Shown: piece after piece, positions 51,516 to 61,227 of the stretch | Layout of the letters: each line of letters begins with the position of its first letter | How positions within the stretch are numbered: position 1 is the stretch's first letter | DNA from: Bog-473 sp963766995 | GTDB taxonomy: Bacteria > Actinomycetota > Acidimicrobiia > Acidimicrobiales > RAAP-2 | Direction of reading: 5' to 3' | Assembly: GCA_963766995.1 (NCBI GenBank) | Contig: CAVYCE010000002.1 | Location: forward strand, 434,001 to 498,000 | Length of the DNA stretch: 64,000 nucleotides | Made by a program: the position numbers and the translations under genes | The notes under the pieces: generated by a model | What the model was told of the DNA's origin: nothing | Database searches by the model: none | What the model saw: the letters and a program-made list of their open reading frames with translations, nothing else

Positions 51516-51977
51516 GTGGTGAGCAAGCCACAGGGCCCGGTGGATCTGGACCACGGCCATGCCTCCACGGTCGAAGATGTACTGGACCTGGTGCGCCAAC
51601 AGGGTGGTCGCATCACCTCATCTCGACGGCTGCTGTTGCGATCACTCTTCGACGCCAAGGAGCACCGCACCGCCGAGGAACTGGCGGCGGAAGTCCAGTT
51701 GCAGGCGCCCGATATTCATCTTTCGACCATCTACCGAAATCTGGACGAACTCGAGAAGCTGGGCGTGATTGTGCATTCGCACCTGGGTCATGGTGCCGCC
51801 ACGTATCACCTGGCCACTGCGGTGCACGGTCATTTCGTCTGCGAGGAGTGCGGGCGCATGATCGAGGCGCCTCAATCGATGTTCGAGGGTCTGGCCCAGT
51901 CGGCCCAGGCCAACTTCGGCTTCACCATCGACCCTCACCACTTCGCCATGCTTGGTCGTTGCGCCGACTGCACGTGA
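51516..51977 (+). CDS. Fur-family metalloregulator
   Basis: 153 residues, GTG start (a second GTG is at 51519). The winged helix includes VRQQGGRITSSRRLLLRSLFDAKEHRTAEELAAEV, then HLSTIYRNLDELEKLGVI and metal-binding VHGHFVCEECGRMIEAP with CxxC and a C-terminal CADC pair. Fur, Zur, Nur and Mur cannot be told apart by eye. Its position divergent from hypAB suggests nickel sensing (Nur-like) or hydrogenase control by metal status. Confidence 0.9.
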   Translation: MVSKPQGPVDLDHGHASTVEDVLDLVRQQGGRITSSRRLLLRSLFDAKEHRTAEELAAEVQLQAPDIHLSTIYRNLDELEKLGVIVHSHLGHGAATYHLATAVHGHFVCEECGRMIEAPQSMFEGLAQSAQANFGFTIDPHHFAMLGRCADCT

Positions 51978-52081
51978 TCTGTTGCACAAGCACGTCAGTG
52001 GACTGCCGCCTACGCTGACAGCACCAGAGCGACGAGTGCGCTGCGCCGCTCGTGCGGCAAGAATCGGGATCAGGAGTTGTC

Positions 52082-52906
52082 ATGGATCCAGCCAGCGCCG
52101 TCGGGCGGAAGGCCACGGTCGAATCGATAGCTCCGAATGACCTTCTCAACGCCATCGTCGACATGTCCGATGATGCCATCTTCACCTGCGATCACCACGG
52201 ACGAGTAATCACGTGGAGCGCCACGGCGGAACGTCTCTTCGGGTGCCAGGCCGATCTGGTCCTCGGGTCCCCGTTCGAAGTGCTGTTTCCATTGCACCTG
52301 AACGCAGAAGTCCAAGATGTCATCGCCACGGTGATGGCTGGCGACCGGATCAAGCACTTCGAGACCGAGGTGGTGCGACCCGATGGCCTGCCCCTCCCTG
52401 TCTCGCTGTCACTGTGCCCGATCCTGGACGATGACAAGGCTCTCGTCGGTTCCGTGGTTATCGCTCGAGATGTGACTGAACAGCGCATGGCCCAGGCCAC
52501 TCTGGCCGAGATCGTGGCACGTATGGAAGAAGGAGAAGCACTGACTCATGTCGGGAGTTGGATGTGGGACCTCCGCACAGGAGCAGTGCAGTGGAGCACC
52601 GAGTACCACCGCATCCACGGCGTCGATCCACTCGAATTCGACGGTACCTTCGAGTACTACCTGTCCTGCATCCATCCTGACGATCGCGTTGAGGTGCGAC
52701 GCAGAATGGAGGAATCGCTGCAGACGGGTCGACCAGTGGAACTGCAGTACCGGCTCGTCCGATCCAACGGGGATGTGCACGAGGTGCAGGTTCGGGCCCA
52801 ACCCGCGCTGGGATCGGACGGCTCAGCCGTTGGGTTGAGGGGCATCGGGCAGGACGTCACCGACCGCCCGGACATTCGTATCAGTCAGACCCCACCAAGT
52901 TCCTGA
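52082..52906 (+). CDS. PAS-only sensor protein (two PAS domains)
   Basis: 274 residues from ATG 52082 behind a caggag site. First PAS at about residues 18-140 (DLLNAIVDMSDDAIFTCDHHGRVITWSATAERLFGC, ending SVVIARDVTEQR), second at about 155-265 (VGSWMWDLRTGAVQWSTEYHRIHGV, IHPDDRVEVRRRMEESL). No kinase, cyclase or DNA-binding output domain follows. It might bind flavin, heme or a ligand and pass the state to a partner. It stands between the Fur gene and the hydrogenase operon, and its last 26 bp overlap the convergent YtxH-like gene. Confidence 0.82.
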   Translation: MDPASAVGRKATVESIAPNDLLNAIVDMSDDAIFTCDHHGRVITWSATAERLFGCQADLVLGSPFEVLFPLHLNAEVQDVIATVMAGDRIKHFETEVVRPDGLPLPVSLSLCPILDDDKALVGSVVIARDVTEQRMAQATLAEIVARMEEGEALTHVGSWMWDLRTGAVQWSTEYHRIHGVDPLEFDGTFEYYLSCIHPDDRVEVRRRMEESLQTGRPVELQYRLVRSNGDVHEVQVRAQPALGSDGSAVGLRGIGQDVTDRPDIRISQTPPSS

Positions 52907-53162
52907 CCTGGGCCACCACGTCACCGGCGGTGCCGTTGAACCGGTGGCCGTTGCTGCTCGTGCTGCTCACACCTCCGTCCACCATCGATGCCAACTGGTG
53001 CAGGGTGCTGCTCACTTGGGACCGGGCTGACGTCATGACATCGACGAACTCGTCGGTGCTCAGAAGTGCGGTCACCGAGCGGCTCAGCTGATCGATCTCC
53101 TTGCTCCCGGCCTTCGCACCAATGACGTAGCCCACCGCCAGGGCCAATAAGACGTTCTTCAC
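52881..53162 (-). CDS. Small YtxH-like membrane-anchored protein
   Basis: 93 residues with GTG start overlapping the upstream stop (GTGA). An N-terminal hydrophobic helix (LLALAVGYVIGAKAG) is followed by a hydrophilic helical tail (LSRSVTALLSTDEFVDVMTSARSQVSSTLHQLA). The same layout (GYVIGAKAG vs GYALGSRAG) recurs in the 62.2-kb protein. It is the downstream member of a two-gene operon with the PadR-YceI gene. Confidence 0.65.
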   Translation of the reverse strand: MKNVLLALAVGYVIGAKAGSKEIDQLSRSVTALLSTDEFVDVMTSARSQVSSTLHQLASMVDGGVSSTSSNGHRFNGTAGDVVAQVRNLVGSD

Positions 53163-54256
53163 GGTGCCTCCTCCAACTCGGCTTCGGCTTGCAGTCGAAC
53201 GCGGACATCGGGATAGATGCGCAACATCAACATCGTCGGTGAGGGAATGTTGAAGTCGCGGATATCAAATACCTGCTCGCCGGTGACCACCAGGCGCCGG
53301 TTGGACATGGCCTCCACCGTCACCGTGCCGTCCACCGGTTTGGTGACACCGTGGATGGTCAGGTCACCGGACAGGCGGTAGCGCGCCCCGGGACCACTGG
53401 CCTGGCATTCACGCAACTGCACGGAGGCCGATGGGAAGCGGCGGGCATCAATCCGGCGCAGCAGTTCGGCGTCGTAGAGCTTGTTGCCGGAATTCAGGCC
53501 AGAGACGTCGATATCGATTCGCCCGCAGGGCATTGAATCCGTGCGCAACACGCCGTCGACGACGGATGCCCTGAGGGAACCCGAGATGCCGATAGTGCCG
53601 AAACTGATCGGGCCGACCGTCGAACGCACTTCAATGAGAACGGCAGATCGATCGGGCACCAGGTTGTACGTCTCGGGCGCCAGATGGATGCGACTCGGGA
53701 CCGTTGTGTTGGCGTTCCAGGCGGTCTCGTTTTCGGCATCACCTTCAGTTTCGGATTCGACTGGCATCAGGCGGCGGCGTGCCATCGACGTTGAAGACAC
53801 CGGTGACCACGTCGTGCTCAGGGCCGAAGTCCAGCCGCCATCCACCTCGGCTAGGACGGCGTCGGAAGTGCCGGTGGATTGATAGCGGCAGAGTGCCTGT
53901 CCCAAGTAGTCGTGCTCCTCCTTGATCACACCCATCCACACTCGCAATACCCGTTGGCCATCGTCGGTGATGTCATAGACGCGGCGAGATGCTCCAGCCG
54001 TGGGGTTTTCGTTCGACGCGCTGATGAGGCCGTCCATCTCCAGTTGGGCCAGGGCGCGGTAGACGGCGGGGCGATCGATGTGGCCGAAATGGAATTCCTT
54101 GAGGCGCGGCACGAGGCCATAGCCGTAACCAGGACGTTCGGTCAGCAACAGCAATATGGCGGGCAGAATGAACCGCCGGGGCGGCGCGAGTTCAAACCGC
54201 GATGCCCCCTCACCCTCCGCCGCGGTCGGCGTGCTGTGTGTCATGGGCTGATTCAT
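53159..54256 (-). CDS. PadR-type HTH fused to a YceI-like domain
   Basis: About 365 residues from ATG 54256 behind gagggaagg. The N-terminal part (about residues 25-135) is a PadR winged helix: FILPAILLLLTERPGYGYGLVPRLKEFHFGHIDRPAVYRALAQLEMDGLISASNE. After a Ser-rich linker, residues 185-360 form a YceI-like lipocalin barrel (YNLVPDRSAVLIEVRSTVGPISFGTIG, ... RYRLSGDLTIHGVTKPVDGTVTVEA, QVFDIRDFNIPSP). YceI proteins bind isoprenoid-like or amphiphilic molecules, so it may be a one-component sensor. It is divergent from the hydrogenase operon and likely its regulator. Confidence 0.85.
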   Translation of the reverse strand: MNQPMTHSTPTAAEGEGASRFELAPPRRFILPAILLLLTERPGYGYGLVPRLKEFHFGHIDRPAVYRALAQLEMDGLISASNENPTAGASRRVYDITDDGQRVLRVWMGVIKEEHDYLGQALCRYQSTGTSDAVLAEVDGGWTSALSTTWSPVSSTSMARRRLMPVESETEGDAENETAWNANTTVPSRIHLAPETYNLVPDRSAVLIEVRSTVGPISFGTIGISGSLRASVVDGVLRTDSMPCGRIDIDVSGLNSGNKLYDAELLRRIDARRFPSASVQLRECQASGPGARYRLSGDLTIHGVTKPVDGTVTVEAMSNRRLVVTGEQVFDIRDFNIPSPTMLMLRIYPDVRVRLQAEAELEEAP

Positions 54257-54353
54257 CCTTCCCTCAGCAGTTGCACCTGTCAATCGCTTCCCGCATGACT
54301 TTCGCCTGGGTGTCGCATACCCAACGGTGCAAAAGACACTCATTTACACCGCG

Positions 54354-54366
54354 ACGCCTACGGCGT
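54354..54366. promoter_or_regulatory. Short dyad in the divergent regulator-hydrogenase gap
   Basis: ACGCC-TAC-GGCGT, five-bp arms, 55 bp before the TTG start of the hydrogenase small subunit. The 165-bp gap between the PadR-YceI start and the hydrogenase start also has TTGCACC (54271) and GGTGCAA (54326). One of them may be the regulator's site; evidence is weak. Confidence 0.3.
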
Positions 54367-54421
54367 ATGACTGAAAGCGGCACGCAACTCTGCGCGGCCC
54401 ACTACCGGGGGGAGGGTTCCT

Positions 54422-55477
<1,056 letters not shown>

Positions 55478-55482
55478 CGACA

Positions 55483-57273
55483 ATGCCAACCAAGAACTTC
55501 ACCGAAGACGCCAACGGCCTGGTGGAAATGGCATGGGACCCGATCACCCGCATTGTGGGCAGCCTCGGGATCTACACCAAGATCGACTTCGGCAAGGGCA
55601 AGGTGGCTGAGTGTCACAGCACCTCGTCCATTTTCCGCGGCTACAGCATCTTCATGAAGGGCAAGGACCCGCGCGACGCACATTTCATCACCAGCCGCAT
55701 CTGCGGCATCTGTGGTGACAACCACGCCACGTGTTCCTGCTACTGCCAGAACATGGCCTATGGCGTGCACCCGCCTGCCCTGGGTGAGCAGATCGTCAAC
55801 TTGGGCGAGGCGGCCGAGTACATGTTCGACCACAACATCTTCCAGGAGAACCTGGTCGGGGTGGACTTCTGCGAGAAGATGGTGGCCGAGACCAACCCAG
55901 GCGTGCTGGAGCAGGCCAATCGGACCGAGTCGCCGCACGCGGCTGAGCACGGCTACAAGACCATTGGCGACATCATGCGGGCGCTCAACCCGTTCTCGGG
56001 CGACTTCTACCGCGAGGCGCTGCAAGTCAGCCGCTACACGCGTGAGATGTTCTGCCTCATGGAGGGCCGCCACGTGCACCCCTCCACCCTCTACCCCGGT
56101 GGTGTCGGCACCACGGCCACCATCCAGCTCTTCACTGACTACTACACGCGTCTCATGCGCTATGTGGAGTTCATGAAGCGCGTGGTCCCGTTGCATGACG
56201 ACCTCTTCGACTTCTGGTACGAGGCCATCCCCGGGTACGAAGAGGTGGGACGCCGGCGCATCCTGCTCAACTGCTGGGGCGCGTTCCAGGACCCCAGCGT
56301 CTGCAACTTCGATTACAAGGACATGACCAAGTGGGGCCGGGCCATGGGTGTCACCCCGGGCATCGTGGTGGACGGCAAGCTCGTGACCAACGACCTGGTG
56401 GAGATCAATCTGGGCATCCGCATTCTGCTCGGTCACTCCTTCTATGACGACTGGGAAGACCAGGAGATGTTTGTCACCAAGGATCCATTGGGCAACCCGG
56501 TGGACCGGCGCCACCCCTGGAACCAGCACACCAACCCGCAACCGCAGAAGCGCGACTTCGATGGCAATTACAGCTGGGTGATGTCGCCACGCTGGTTCGA
56601 TGGCAAGGACCACCTGGCCCTGGACACTGGTGGCGGTCCCATCGCCCGCTTGTGGTCCACAGCGCTCTCCGGGCTGGTCAACACCGACCACATTCAGGCC
56701 ACCGGGAACAGCGTGAAGATCCACCTACCCAAGACGGCGCTGAAGGGGCCGGTGGACTTCGAGTGGAAGGTGCCTCAATGGTCCAACGCCATTGAGCGCG
56801 ACCGCGCCCGCACCTACTTCCAGGCCTACGCCGCCGCGGCCGCCCTGGACTTCATTGAGCTCGCACTCAAGGACGTCCGGGCCGGCAAGACCAAGACGTG
56901 GGAGCCGTTCGAAGTGCCCGACGAAGGCATCGGCTGCGGGTTCACCGAAGCGGTGCGCGGCGTGCTGTCGCACCACATGGTGATCAAGGGCGGCAAGATC
57001 GCCAACTACCACCCGTACCCGCCCACACCGTGGAACGCCAACCCCCGGGACTCATTTGGTACCCCCGGGCCCTACGAGGACGCGGTGCAGAACACACCGA
57101 TCTTCGAAGAGAACACGCGGGAGAATTTCAAGGGCATCGACATCATGCGTGCTGTCCGGAGTTTCGACCCGTGCCTGCCCTGTGGCGTCCACATGTACCT
57201 GGGCAAGGGCAAAGTGCTCAAGAAGCTGCATTCACCATCGCAGGTGGCCAACGCCGAAGAACTGGCTTTCTGA
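55483..57273 (+). CDS. hhyL: [NiFe] hydrogenase large subunit, group 1h-like
   Basis: 596 residues from ATG 55483, 5 bp after the small subunit. The N-terminal nickel ligand pair is in RICGICGDNHATC, and the C-terminal pair in DPCLPCGVHMY. A 26-residue tail after the ligand His would be removed by the maturation protease encoded at 60.6 kb. Other visible parts are VEMAWDPITRIVGSLG and the HPSTLYPGGVG motif. It contains the Ni-Fe(CN)2CO site and splits H2. The group 1h assignment rests on the RICGICGDNHATC variant and on the small-subunit Asp. Confidence 0.96.
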   Translation: MPTKNFTEDANGLVEMAWDPITRIVGSLGIYTKIDFGKGKVAECHSTSSIFRGYSIFMKGKDPRDAHFITSRICGICGDNHATCSCYCQNMAYGVHPPALGEQIVNLGEAAEYMFDHNIFQENLVGVDFCEKMVAETNPGVLEQANRTESPHAAEHGYKTIGDIMRALNPFSGDFYREALQVSRYTREMFCLMEGRHVHPSTLYPGGVGTTATIQLFTDYYTRLMRYVEFMKRVVPLHDDLFDFWYEAIPGYEEVGRRRILLNCWGAFQDPSVCNFDYKDMTKWGRAMGVTPGIVVDGKLVTNDLVEINLGIRILLGHSFYDDWEDQEMFVTKDPLGNPVDRRHPWNQHTNPQPQKRDFDGNYSWVMSPRWFDGKDHLALDTGGGPIARLWSTALSGLVNTDHIQATGNSVKIHLPKTALKGPVDFEWKVPQWSNAIERDRARTYFQAYAAAAALDFIELALKDVRAGKTKTWEPFEVPDEGIGCGFTEAVRGVLSHHMVIKGGKIANYHPYPPTPWNANPRDSFGTPGPYEDAVQNTPIFEENTRENFKGIDIMRAVRSFDPCLPCGVHMYLGKGKVLKKLHSPSQVANAEELAF

Positions 57274-57297
57274 GCCGGCGGCGGAACCGGGAGACTG

Positions 57298-57870
57298 ATG
57301 AGCGAACCACAGAACCTGCGGGCAACCGGTGAGCGGATAGAGCATGCACTCGAGGATCTGCATGCCACGGCGGATCCGCGCACGATCAATCTGGCTGAGG
57401 AGCTGCTCCGCCTGGTCTCCGATCTCTACGGGGCCGGTTTCGGACGGGTCATCGCCCTGGCCCAGGAGCACGCTCCCAGCCTGATTGATGCTCTCGTCGA
57501 CGATGAGCTGGTGGCCAGCCTGCTGCTGGTGCAGGGGCTTCATCCCTCCTCCTTGGACGCTCGGGTGGAGGCCGCCTTGGAATCGGTTCGCCCCTTCCTG
57601 GCCCAGCACGGCGGCGACGTCGAACTCCTGGGGATCGACGATGAGCTCGGTGCCGTCAAGCTTCGGCTGCTCGGCAGTTGCGACGGATGTCCATCCTCCT
57701 CAGCCACCCTGCAGGGAGCAGTCGAGGTGGCCATTTTGGAAGCGGCACCCGAAGTCATGCGGATTGTCGTGGAGGAACCGTCCAAGCCTGCGGTGAGTGT
57801 GCCCCTGTCGCTGGGGACCAAGCCCGCTCCCGTCTACGAGGAATGCCCGGCCGAGGTCGTTCGGGCATGA
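57298..57870 (+). CDS. NifU-like Fe-S scaffold/assembly protein of the hydrogenase operon
   Basis: 190 residues. The C-terminal half is a NifU-type domain with LGSCDGCPSSSATLQGAVEVAILEAAPEV (CxxC at CDGC). The N-terminal half is helical (ATGERIEHALEDLHATADPRTINLAEELLRLV). It probably supplies or repairs Fe-S clusters in the small subunit. It follows the large subunit by 24 bp and overlaps the DUF5947 gene by 4 nt. NifU-like genes are common in group 1h loci. Confidence 0.85.
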   Translation: MSEPQNLRATGERIEHALEDLHATADPRTINLAEELLRLVSDLYGAGFGRVIALAQEHAPSLIDALVDDELVASLLLVQGLHPSSLDARVEAALESVRPFLAQHGGDVELLGIDDELGAVKLRLLGSCDGCPSSSATLQGAVEVAILEAAPEVMRIVVEEPSKPAVSVPLSLGTKPAPVYEECPAEVVRA

Positions 57871-58505
57871 CCGATCCCCTCGCGGTGCTGCAGCGGATCC
57901 GCGAGACGAAGCCCCGGGAGATCCCGCGGGCGGGCGAAGTGTGCGAACTGTGCACTGAGCCCATCGGTGACGAGCATGGCCACCTGGTTGACGTCAAAGC
58001 CCGGAACCTGATGTGTGCCTGTCGAGGGTGCTACCTGTTGTTCTCCTCCGATGGTGCGGGCGGTGGCCACTTCAAGGCGGTGCCCGAGCGATGTCTTTCG
58101 TTCCCTGACTTCGAATTGTCGCCCGGTCAATGGGACAGCCTGCAGATCCCGGTCAGCGTGGCCTTCTTCTTCGTGAACTCCGAATTGGGGCGGGTAGCTG
58201 CTTTTTATCCAGGGCCGGCGGGTGCTACTGAATCGGAATTACCCCTTGACACCTGGGCCGAGGTCGTTGCGGCCAATCCTCAACTGGGCACCTTGCAGCC
58301 CGACGTGGAGGCCTTTCTGGTGCGTTCCAAGTCGAATCGTGGCGGCGGCACCCAGTGCTACGTCGTCCCCATCGATCTTTGTTACGAGCTGGTCGGTCAC
58401 CTGCGTCGGCTGTGGCGCGGCTTCGATGGTGGCCGAGAGGCCAACGACAAGATCGATGCCTTCTTCAATGACATCGAGTCGCGGGCGAGGGTGGCGGCGT
58501 CGTGA
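57867..58505 (+). CDS. Hydrogenase-locus protein DUF5947
   Basis: 212 residues. A cysteine-rich N-terminus (EVCELCTEPIGDEHGHLVDVKARNLMCACRGCYLLFSS), with CxxC and CxCxxC, is probably a zinc or Fe-S finger. The rest is a beta-rich domain (PVSVAFFFVNSELGRVAAFYPGPAGA, YVVPIDLCYELVGHLRRLW). Family members are found in actinobacterial group 1h hydrogenase operons and are uncharacterised. It could be an electron-transfer or assembly factor. Confidence 0.82.
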   Translation: MTDPLAVLQRIRETKPREIPRAGEVCELCTEPIGDEHGHLVDVKARNLMCACRGCYLLFSSDGAGGGHFKAVPERCLSFPDFELSPGQWDSLQIPVSVAFFFVNSELGRVAAFYPGPAGATESELPLDTWAEVVAANPQLGTLQPDVEAFLVRSKSNRGGGTQCYVVPIDLCYELVGHLRRLWRGFDGGREANDKIDAFFNDIESRARVAAS

Positions 58506-58518
58506 GAATGATTGCGCC

Positions 58519-59160
58519 ATGACGTCGCTGGCCTTCGAGGTGTTGGACGCCCGGGCCGAACCCCATGCTGCGGTCCCTACCATCATGCTGCGGTTGCGGG
58601 TGGAGGAAGCCGATGGTTTTTCTGTGCACGCGCTGGCCCTGCGGGCCCAAATCCGGATCGAGCCCCAGCGCCGGAAGTACTCGCCGGAAGAAGAGGAGGG
58701 TCTCTACGAGCTGTTCGGGGACACACCGCAGTGGGGCGACTCCTTGCGCCCGTTCCTGTGGACCAATGTCTCGACCACCCTAGCCGCCTTCCACGGGACA
58801 TGCGAGTTCGAACTCCCGGTGGAGTGCACCTACGACTTCGAGATCGCCGGCGCCAAATATCTGCATGCGCTGGCCGACGGTGACATCCCCTTGATCCTGT
58901 TGTTCTCGGGCACGGCCTTCACCAAGGGCGATACCGGCTTCGCAGCGGAGCCCTTGTCATGGTCGGCGGAAGCGCAATGCAAGCTCCCGGTCCGCGTATG
59001 GCGGGAGATGATGAACCTCTATTTCCCGAACAGCGGCTGGGTGCGGGTGCATCGAGACACACTGAGCGCGCTGCAGCGTTACCGGGCCGTGCGGGGCCTG
59101 CCCACCTGGGACCAGGCCTTCAGTCAGTTGCTGAAGGAAGCCGGCGAGGACAGCCCATGA
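58519..59160 (+). CDS. Hydrogenase-locus protein DUF6084
   Basis: 213 residues from ATG 58519, not recognised beyond the uncharacterised family. It reads MTSLAFEVLDARAEPHAAVPTIMLRLRVEEADGFSVHALALRAQIRIEPQRRKYSPEEEEGLYELFG, then a beta-sandwich-like body (ECTYDFEIAGAKYLHALADGDIPLILLFSGTAF) and a C-terminal helical part (FPNSGWVRVHRDTLSALQRYR). No cofactor motif is visible. It overlaps the next gene by 4 nt. Confidence 0.78.
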   Translation: MTSLAFEVLDARAEPHAAVPTIMLRLRVEEADGFSVHALALRAQIRIEPQRRKYSPEEEEGLYELFGDTPQWGDSLRPFLWTNVSTTLAAFHGTCEFELPVECTYDFEIAGAKYLHALADGDIPLILLFSGTAFTKGDTGFAAEPLSWSAEAQCKLPVRVWREMMNLYFPNSGWVRVHRDTLSALQRYRAVRGLPTWDQAFSQLLKEAGEDSP

Positions 59161-60593
59161 GTGCGCTTGCGCCTTCTGACGGTGACCGGTTCAAGATGGC
59201 CCGGTCGGTGGCCGACGCCGTGCTCTACGAGGGATACGTGCTGTACCCGTACCGAGCGTCTTCCAGGAAGAACCAGGTGCGGTTCCAATGGGGTGTGCTG
59301 ACGCCTCGTTCCTTCAGCGAGGTGGACGGGTCCGAGCGGTGGTCGACCCGGACTGAGTGTCTGGTTGATCCCGGGTTAGTTGGCGGCGATGCAGTGGTGA
59401 CGGTGCGGGTGCGCTGCCTGCACCTCCAGCATCGATCCGTTGAAGCGGTGGTGGCGTCCAGTGGCGACGGCGATGGCGGTGGCTTCACACCCGTCGACTA
59501 TCTGGAGATCGACGGCACGCTGCATGTCGACTGGGACGAGGCACTGGACCGGGTGGTCGAGGTGCCGGCCTGCGTCGTATCGGGAGCGCCCGCCTCCTTG
59601 GAGCAGTCCTTCTCATTCCCCGCCGGCACGGAGACCGAGGTGCTCCATTCGGCCGACGGGTCCGTGGTGGGCCGCTTCGTTCGGCGGCGTGAAGCGGTGC
59701 AGGGCATTGTGCGCATTGCCACCGAGCAACCTGACGTAGGGCAGCGCTTCATCAAGGTGGCCGTGACGGTAGAGAACACCACGGCATGGAGCAGGGACCA
59801 CGTGCAGCGGGACGACGCCATGGGACTGAGCCTCATTGCCGTGCACACCATGCTGGCCGTCGACGACGGGCGCTTCGTCTCTTTGCTGGATCCGCCCGCT
59901 GACGCCACCGTGGCTGCGGCCACATGCCGCGGGGACGGCTCCTACCCAGTGCTGATCGGCGATGACGACCTGGTCCTCGCCTCCCCCATCATCCTCTACG
60001 ACCACCCCGCAGTGGCGGCGCAGAGCCCCGGCGATCTGTACGACTCACTCGAGATCGACGAGATCCTGGCCCTGCGGGTCATGACGCTCACCGATGAGGA
60101 GAAGTCCGAGGCCCGGGGCACCGACCCGCGGGCAGCCGCCATCATCGACCGTTGCGACGCCATGTCACCCGAAACGCTGAGCCAGCTGCACGGCCAGATG
60201 GTGCCGGTTCCCGGTACGGCGAGCGACGACGAGCGACGGGCCGACATTGATGACGAGCTGGTCGTTTTCTCCAACGACATCCCGTGGATGGATCCCGAGA
60301 CCGACGCCTCGTTCGACCCGTGGACGGAATCGGTGTGGATCGCCGGCGTCAAGATCTCCAAGGGCAGTGCCGTTCGCCTCCAACCAACCCACCGAGCCGA
60401 TGCCCATGACATCTTCCTGGCCGGCATGAACGCCACGGTGGCCGGTGTCTTCAGCGATCTCGAGGGCGAGCAGCATGTGGCCGTCACCGTCGACGACGAC
60501 CCCGCCACGGAGGCACTGCAATGGCAGGGGCGCTTCCTGTTCTTCCACCCTGACGAGGTCGTGCCGCTGGTGGGTCAGGAGCAGTCCCGATGA
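59157..60593 (+). CDS. Uncharacterised hydrogenase-operon protein (478 aa)
   Basis: 478 residues, unrecognised but sandwiched by ATGA overlaps on both sides between DUF6084 and the protease. It starts KMARSVADAVLYEGYVLYPYRASSRKNQVRFQWGVLTP, then a long mixed domain with AVHTMLAVDDGRFVSLLDPPADA and a C-terminal DRFR-like beta region (GRFLFFHPDEVVPL). No cysteine motif or transmembrane segment is apparent. Because it lies inside the operon, it is likely an assembly or stability factor, or a partner protein of the group 1h hydrogenase. Confidence 0.72.
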   Translation: MSALAPSDGDRFKMARSVADAVLYEGYVLYPYRASSRKNQVRFQWGVLTPRSFSEVDGSERWSTRTECLVDPGLVGGDAVVTVRVRCLHLQHRSVEAVVASSGDGDGGGFTPVDYLEIDGTLHVDWDEALDRVVEVPACVVSGAPASLEQSFSFPAGTETEVLHSADGSVVGRFVRRREAVQGIVRIATEQPDVGQRFIKVAVTVENTTAWSRDHVQRDDAMGLSLIAVHTMLAVDDGRFVSLLDPPADATVAAATCRGDGSYPVLIGDDDLVLASPIILYDHPAVAAQSPGDLYDSLEIDEILALRVMTLTDEEKSEARGTDPRAAAIIDRCDAMSPETLSQLHGQMVPVPGTASDDERRADIDDELVVFSNDIPWMDPETDASFDPWTESVWIAGVKISKGSAVRLQPTHRADAHDIFLAGMNATVAGVFSDLEGEQHVAVTVDDDPATEALQWQGRFLFFHPDEVVPLVGQEQSR

Positions 60594-61126
60594 GGCAGAG
60601 CCACCTGCCCACCCGAAAGGTCCTGGTTGCCGGCATCGGCAACATCTTCTTCACCGATGACGCCTTCGGTGTGGAAGTAGCCAACCGGCTGGCCACAATC
60701 GAGCTGCCCGATGGAGTACGGGTCGAGGACTTCGGCATCCGCGGTGTCCACCTGGCCTATGAGCTGCTCAATGGCTACGACGGCCTCATCCTGATTGACG
60801 CCATGCCGATGAGCGAGCCGGCCGGGACCCTGGCCGTCATGGTGCCCGACCTCGACGACCATGATGCAGAGACCGCCGAGAACGAGATGGCACCAGTGGT
60901 CGATGCCCACACCATGAACCCCGAAGTGGTCCTCCGCTCCATGCAGCGGCTGGGCGGCACGGTCGAGCGCGTCTTCGTCGTCGGGTGTCAACCGGCCAGC
61001 CTGCAGGAGGGGATGGGCCTTACCCCGGAGGTGGCGGCCTCCATCGAGCGCGCCATCGAGATGTGCTGCCAACTCATTGCTGAAATCGTCACCGTCGAAC
61101 CCGCCGGAAAGGGGAACGCCACATGA
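60590..61126 (+). CDS. Hydrogenase maturation protease (HybD/HyaD family)
   Basis: 178 residues. The peptidase M52 fold is visible: KVLVAGIGNIFFTDDAFGVEVANRL, with the metal-binding Asp/Glu region of GN(x)D, and DFGIRGVHLAYELLNGYDGLILIDAMPM, where the second acidic ligand and His lie. It cuts the C-terminal tail of the large subunit after nickel insertion. It overlaps the upstream gene by 4 nt. It is presumably specific for hhyL. Confidence 0.9.
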   Translation: MRQSHLPTRKVLVAGIGNIFFTDDAFGVEVANRLATIELPDGVRVEDFGIRGVHLAYELLNGYDGLILIDAMPMSEPAGTLAVMVPDLDDHDAETAENEMAPVVDAHTMNPEVVLRSMQRLGGTVERVFVVGCQPASLQEGMGLTPEVAASIERAIEMCCQLIAEIVTVEPAGKGNAT

Positions 61127-61227
61127 TCCGCCGATTCATCACCTCAGTACTCATCGCCGCCGTAGCCGGGCTGGTGATCAAGTCGCTTCCGGACATTGCT
61201 CGGTATCTAAAAATGAGGGAGATGTAG
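61123..61227 (+). CDS. 34-residue single-helix microprotein (DUF6893-like)
   Basis: ATG 61123 overlaps the protease stop by 4 nt (ATGA) and runs to TAG 61225-61227. The sequence is a basic start (MIRRFITSVLIAAVAG), a hydrophobic helix (LVIKSLPDI) and a basic end (ARYLKMREM). It is too short for most gene finders, but operon position and the shared motif with the next frame make it credible. The motif SLPDIARYLKMR resembles the DUF6893 microproteins. Confidence 0.7.
   Translation: MIRRFITSVLIAAVAGLVIKSLPDIARYLKMREM

Noticed and set aside
54354..54366. Strong operator claim for the ACGCC-TAC-GGCGT dyad
   Set aside because: Five-bp arms are common in GC-rich DNA and it does not resemble the ATGT-N8-ACAT PadR consensus; kept only as a low-confidence site.
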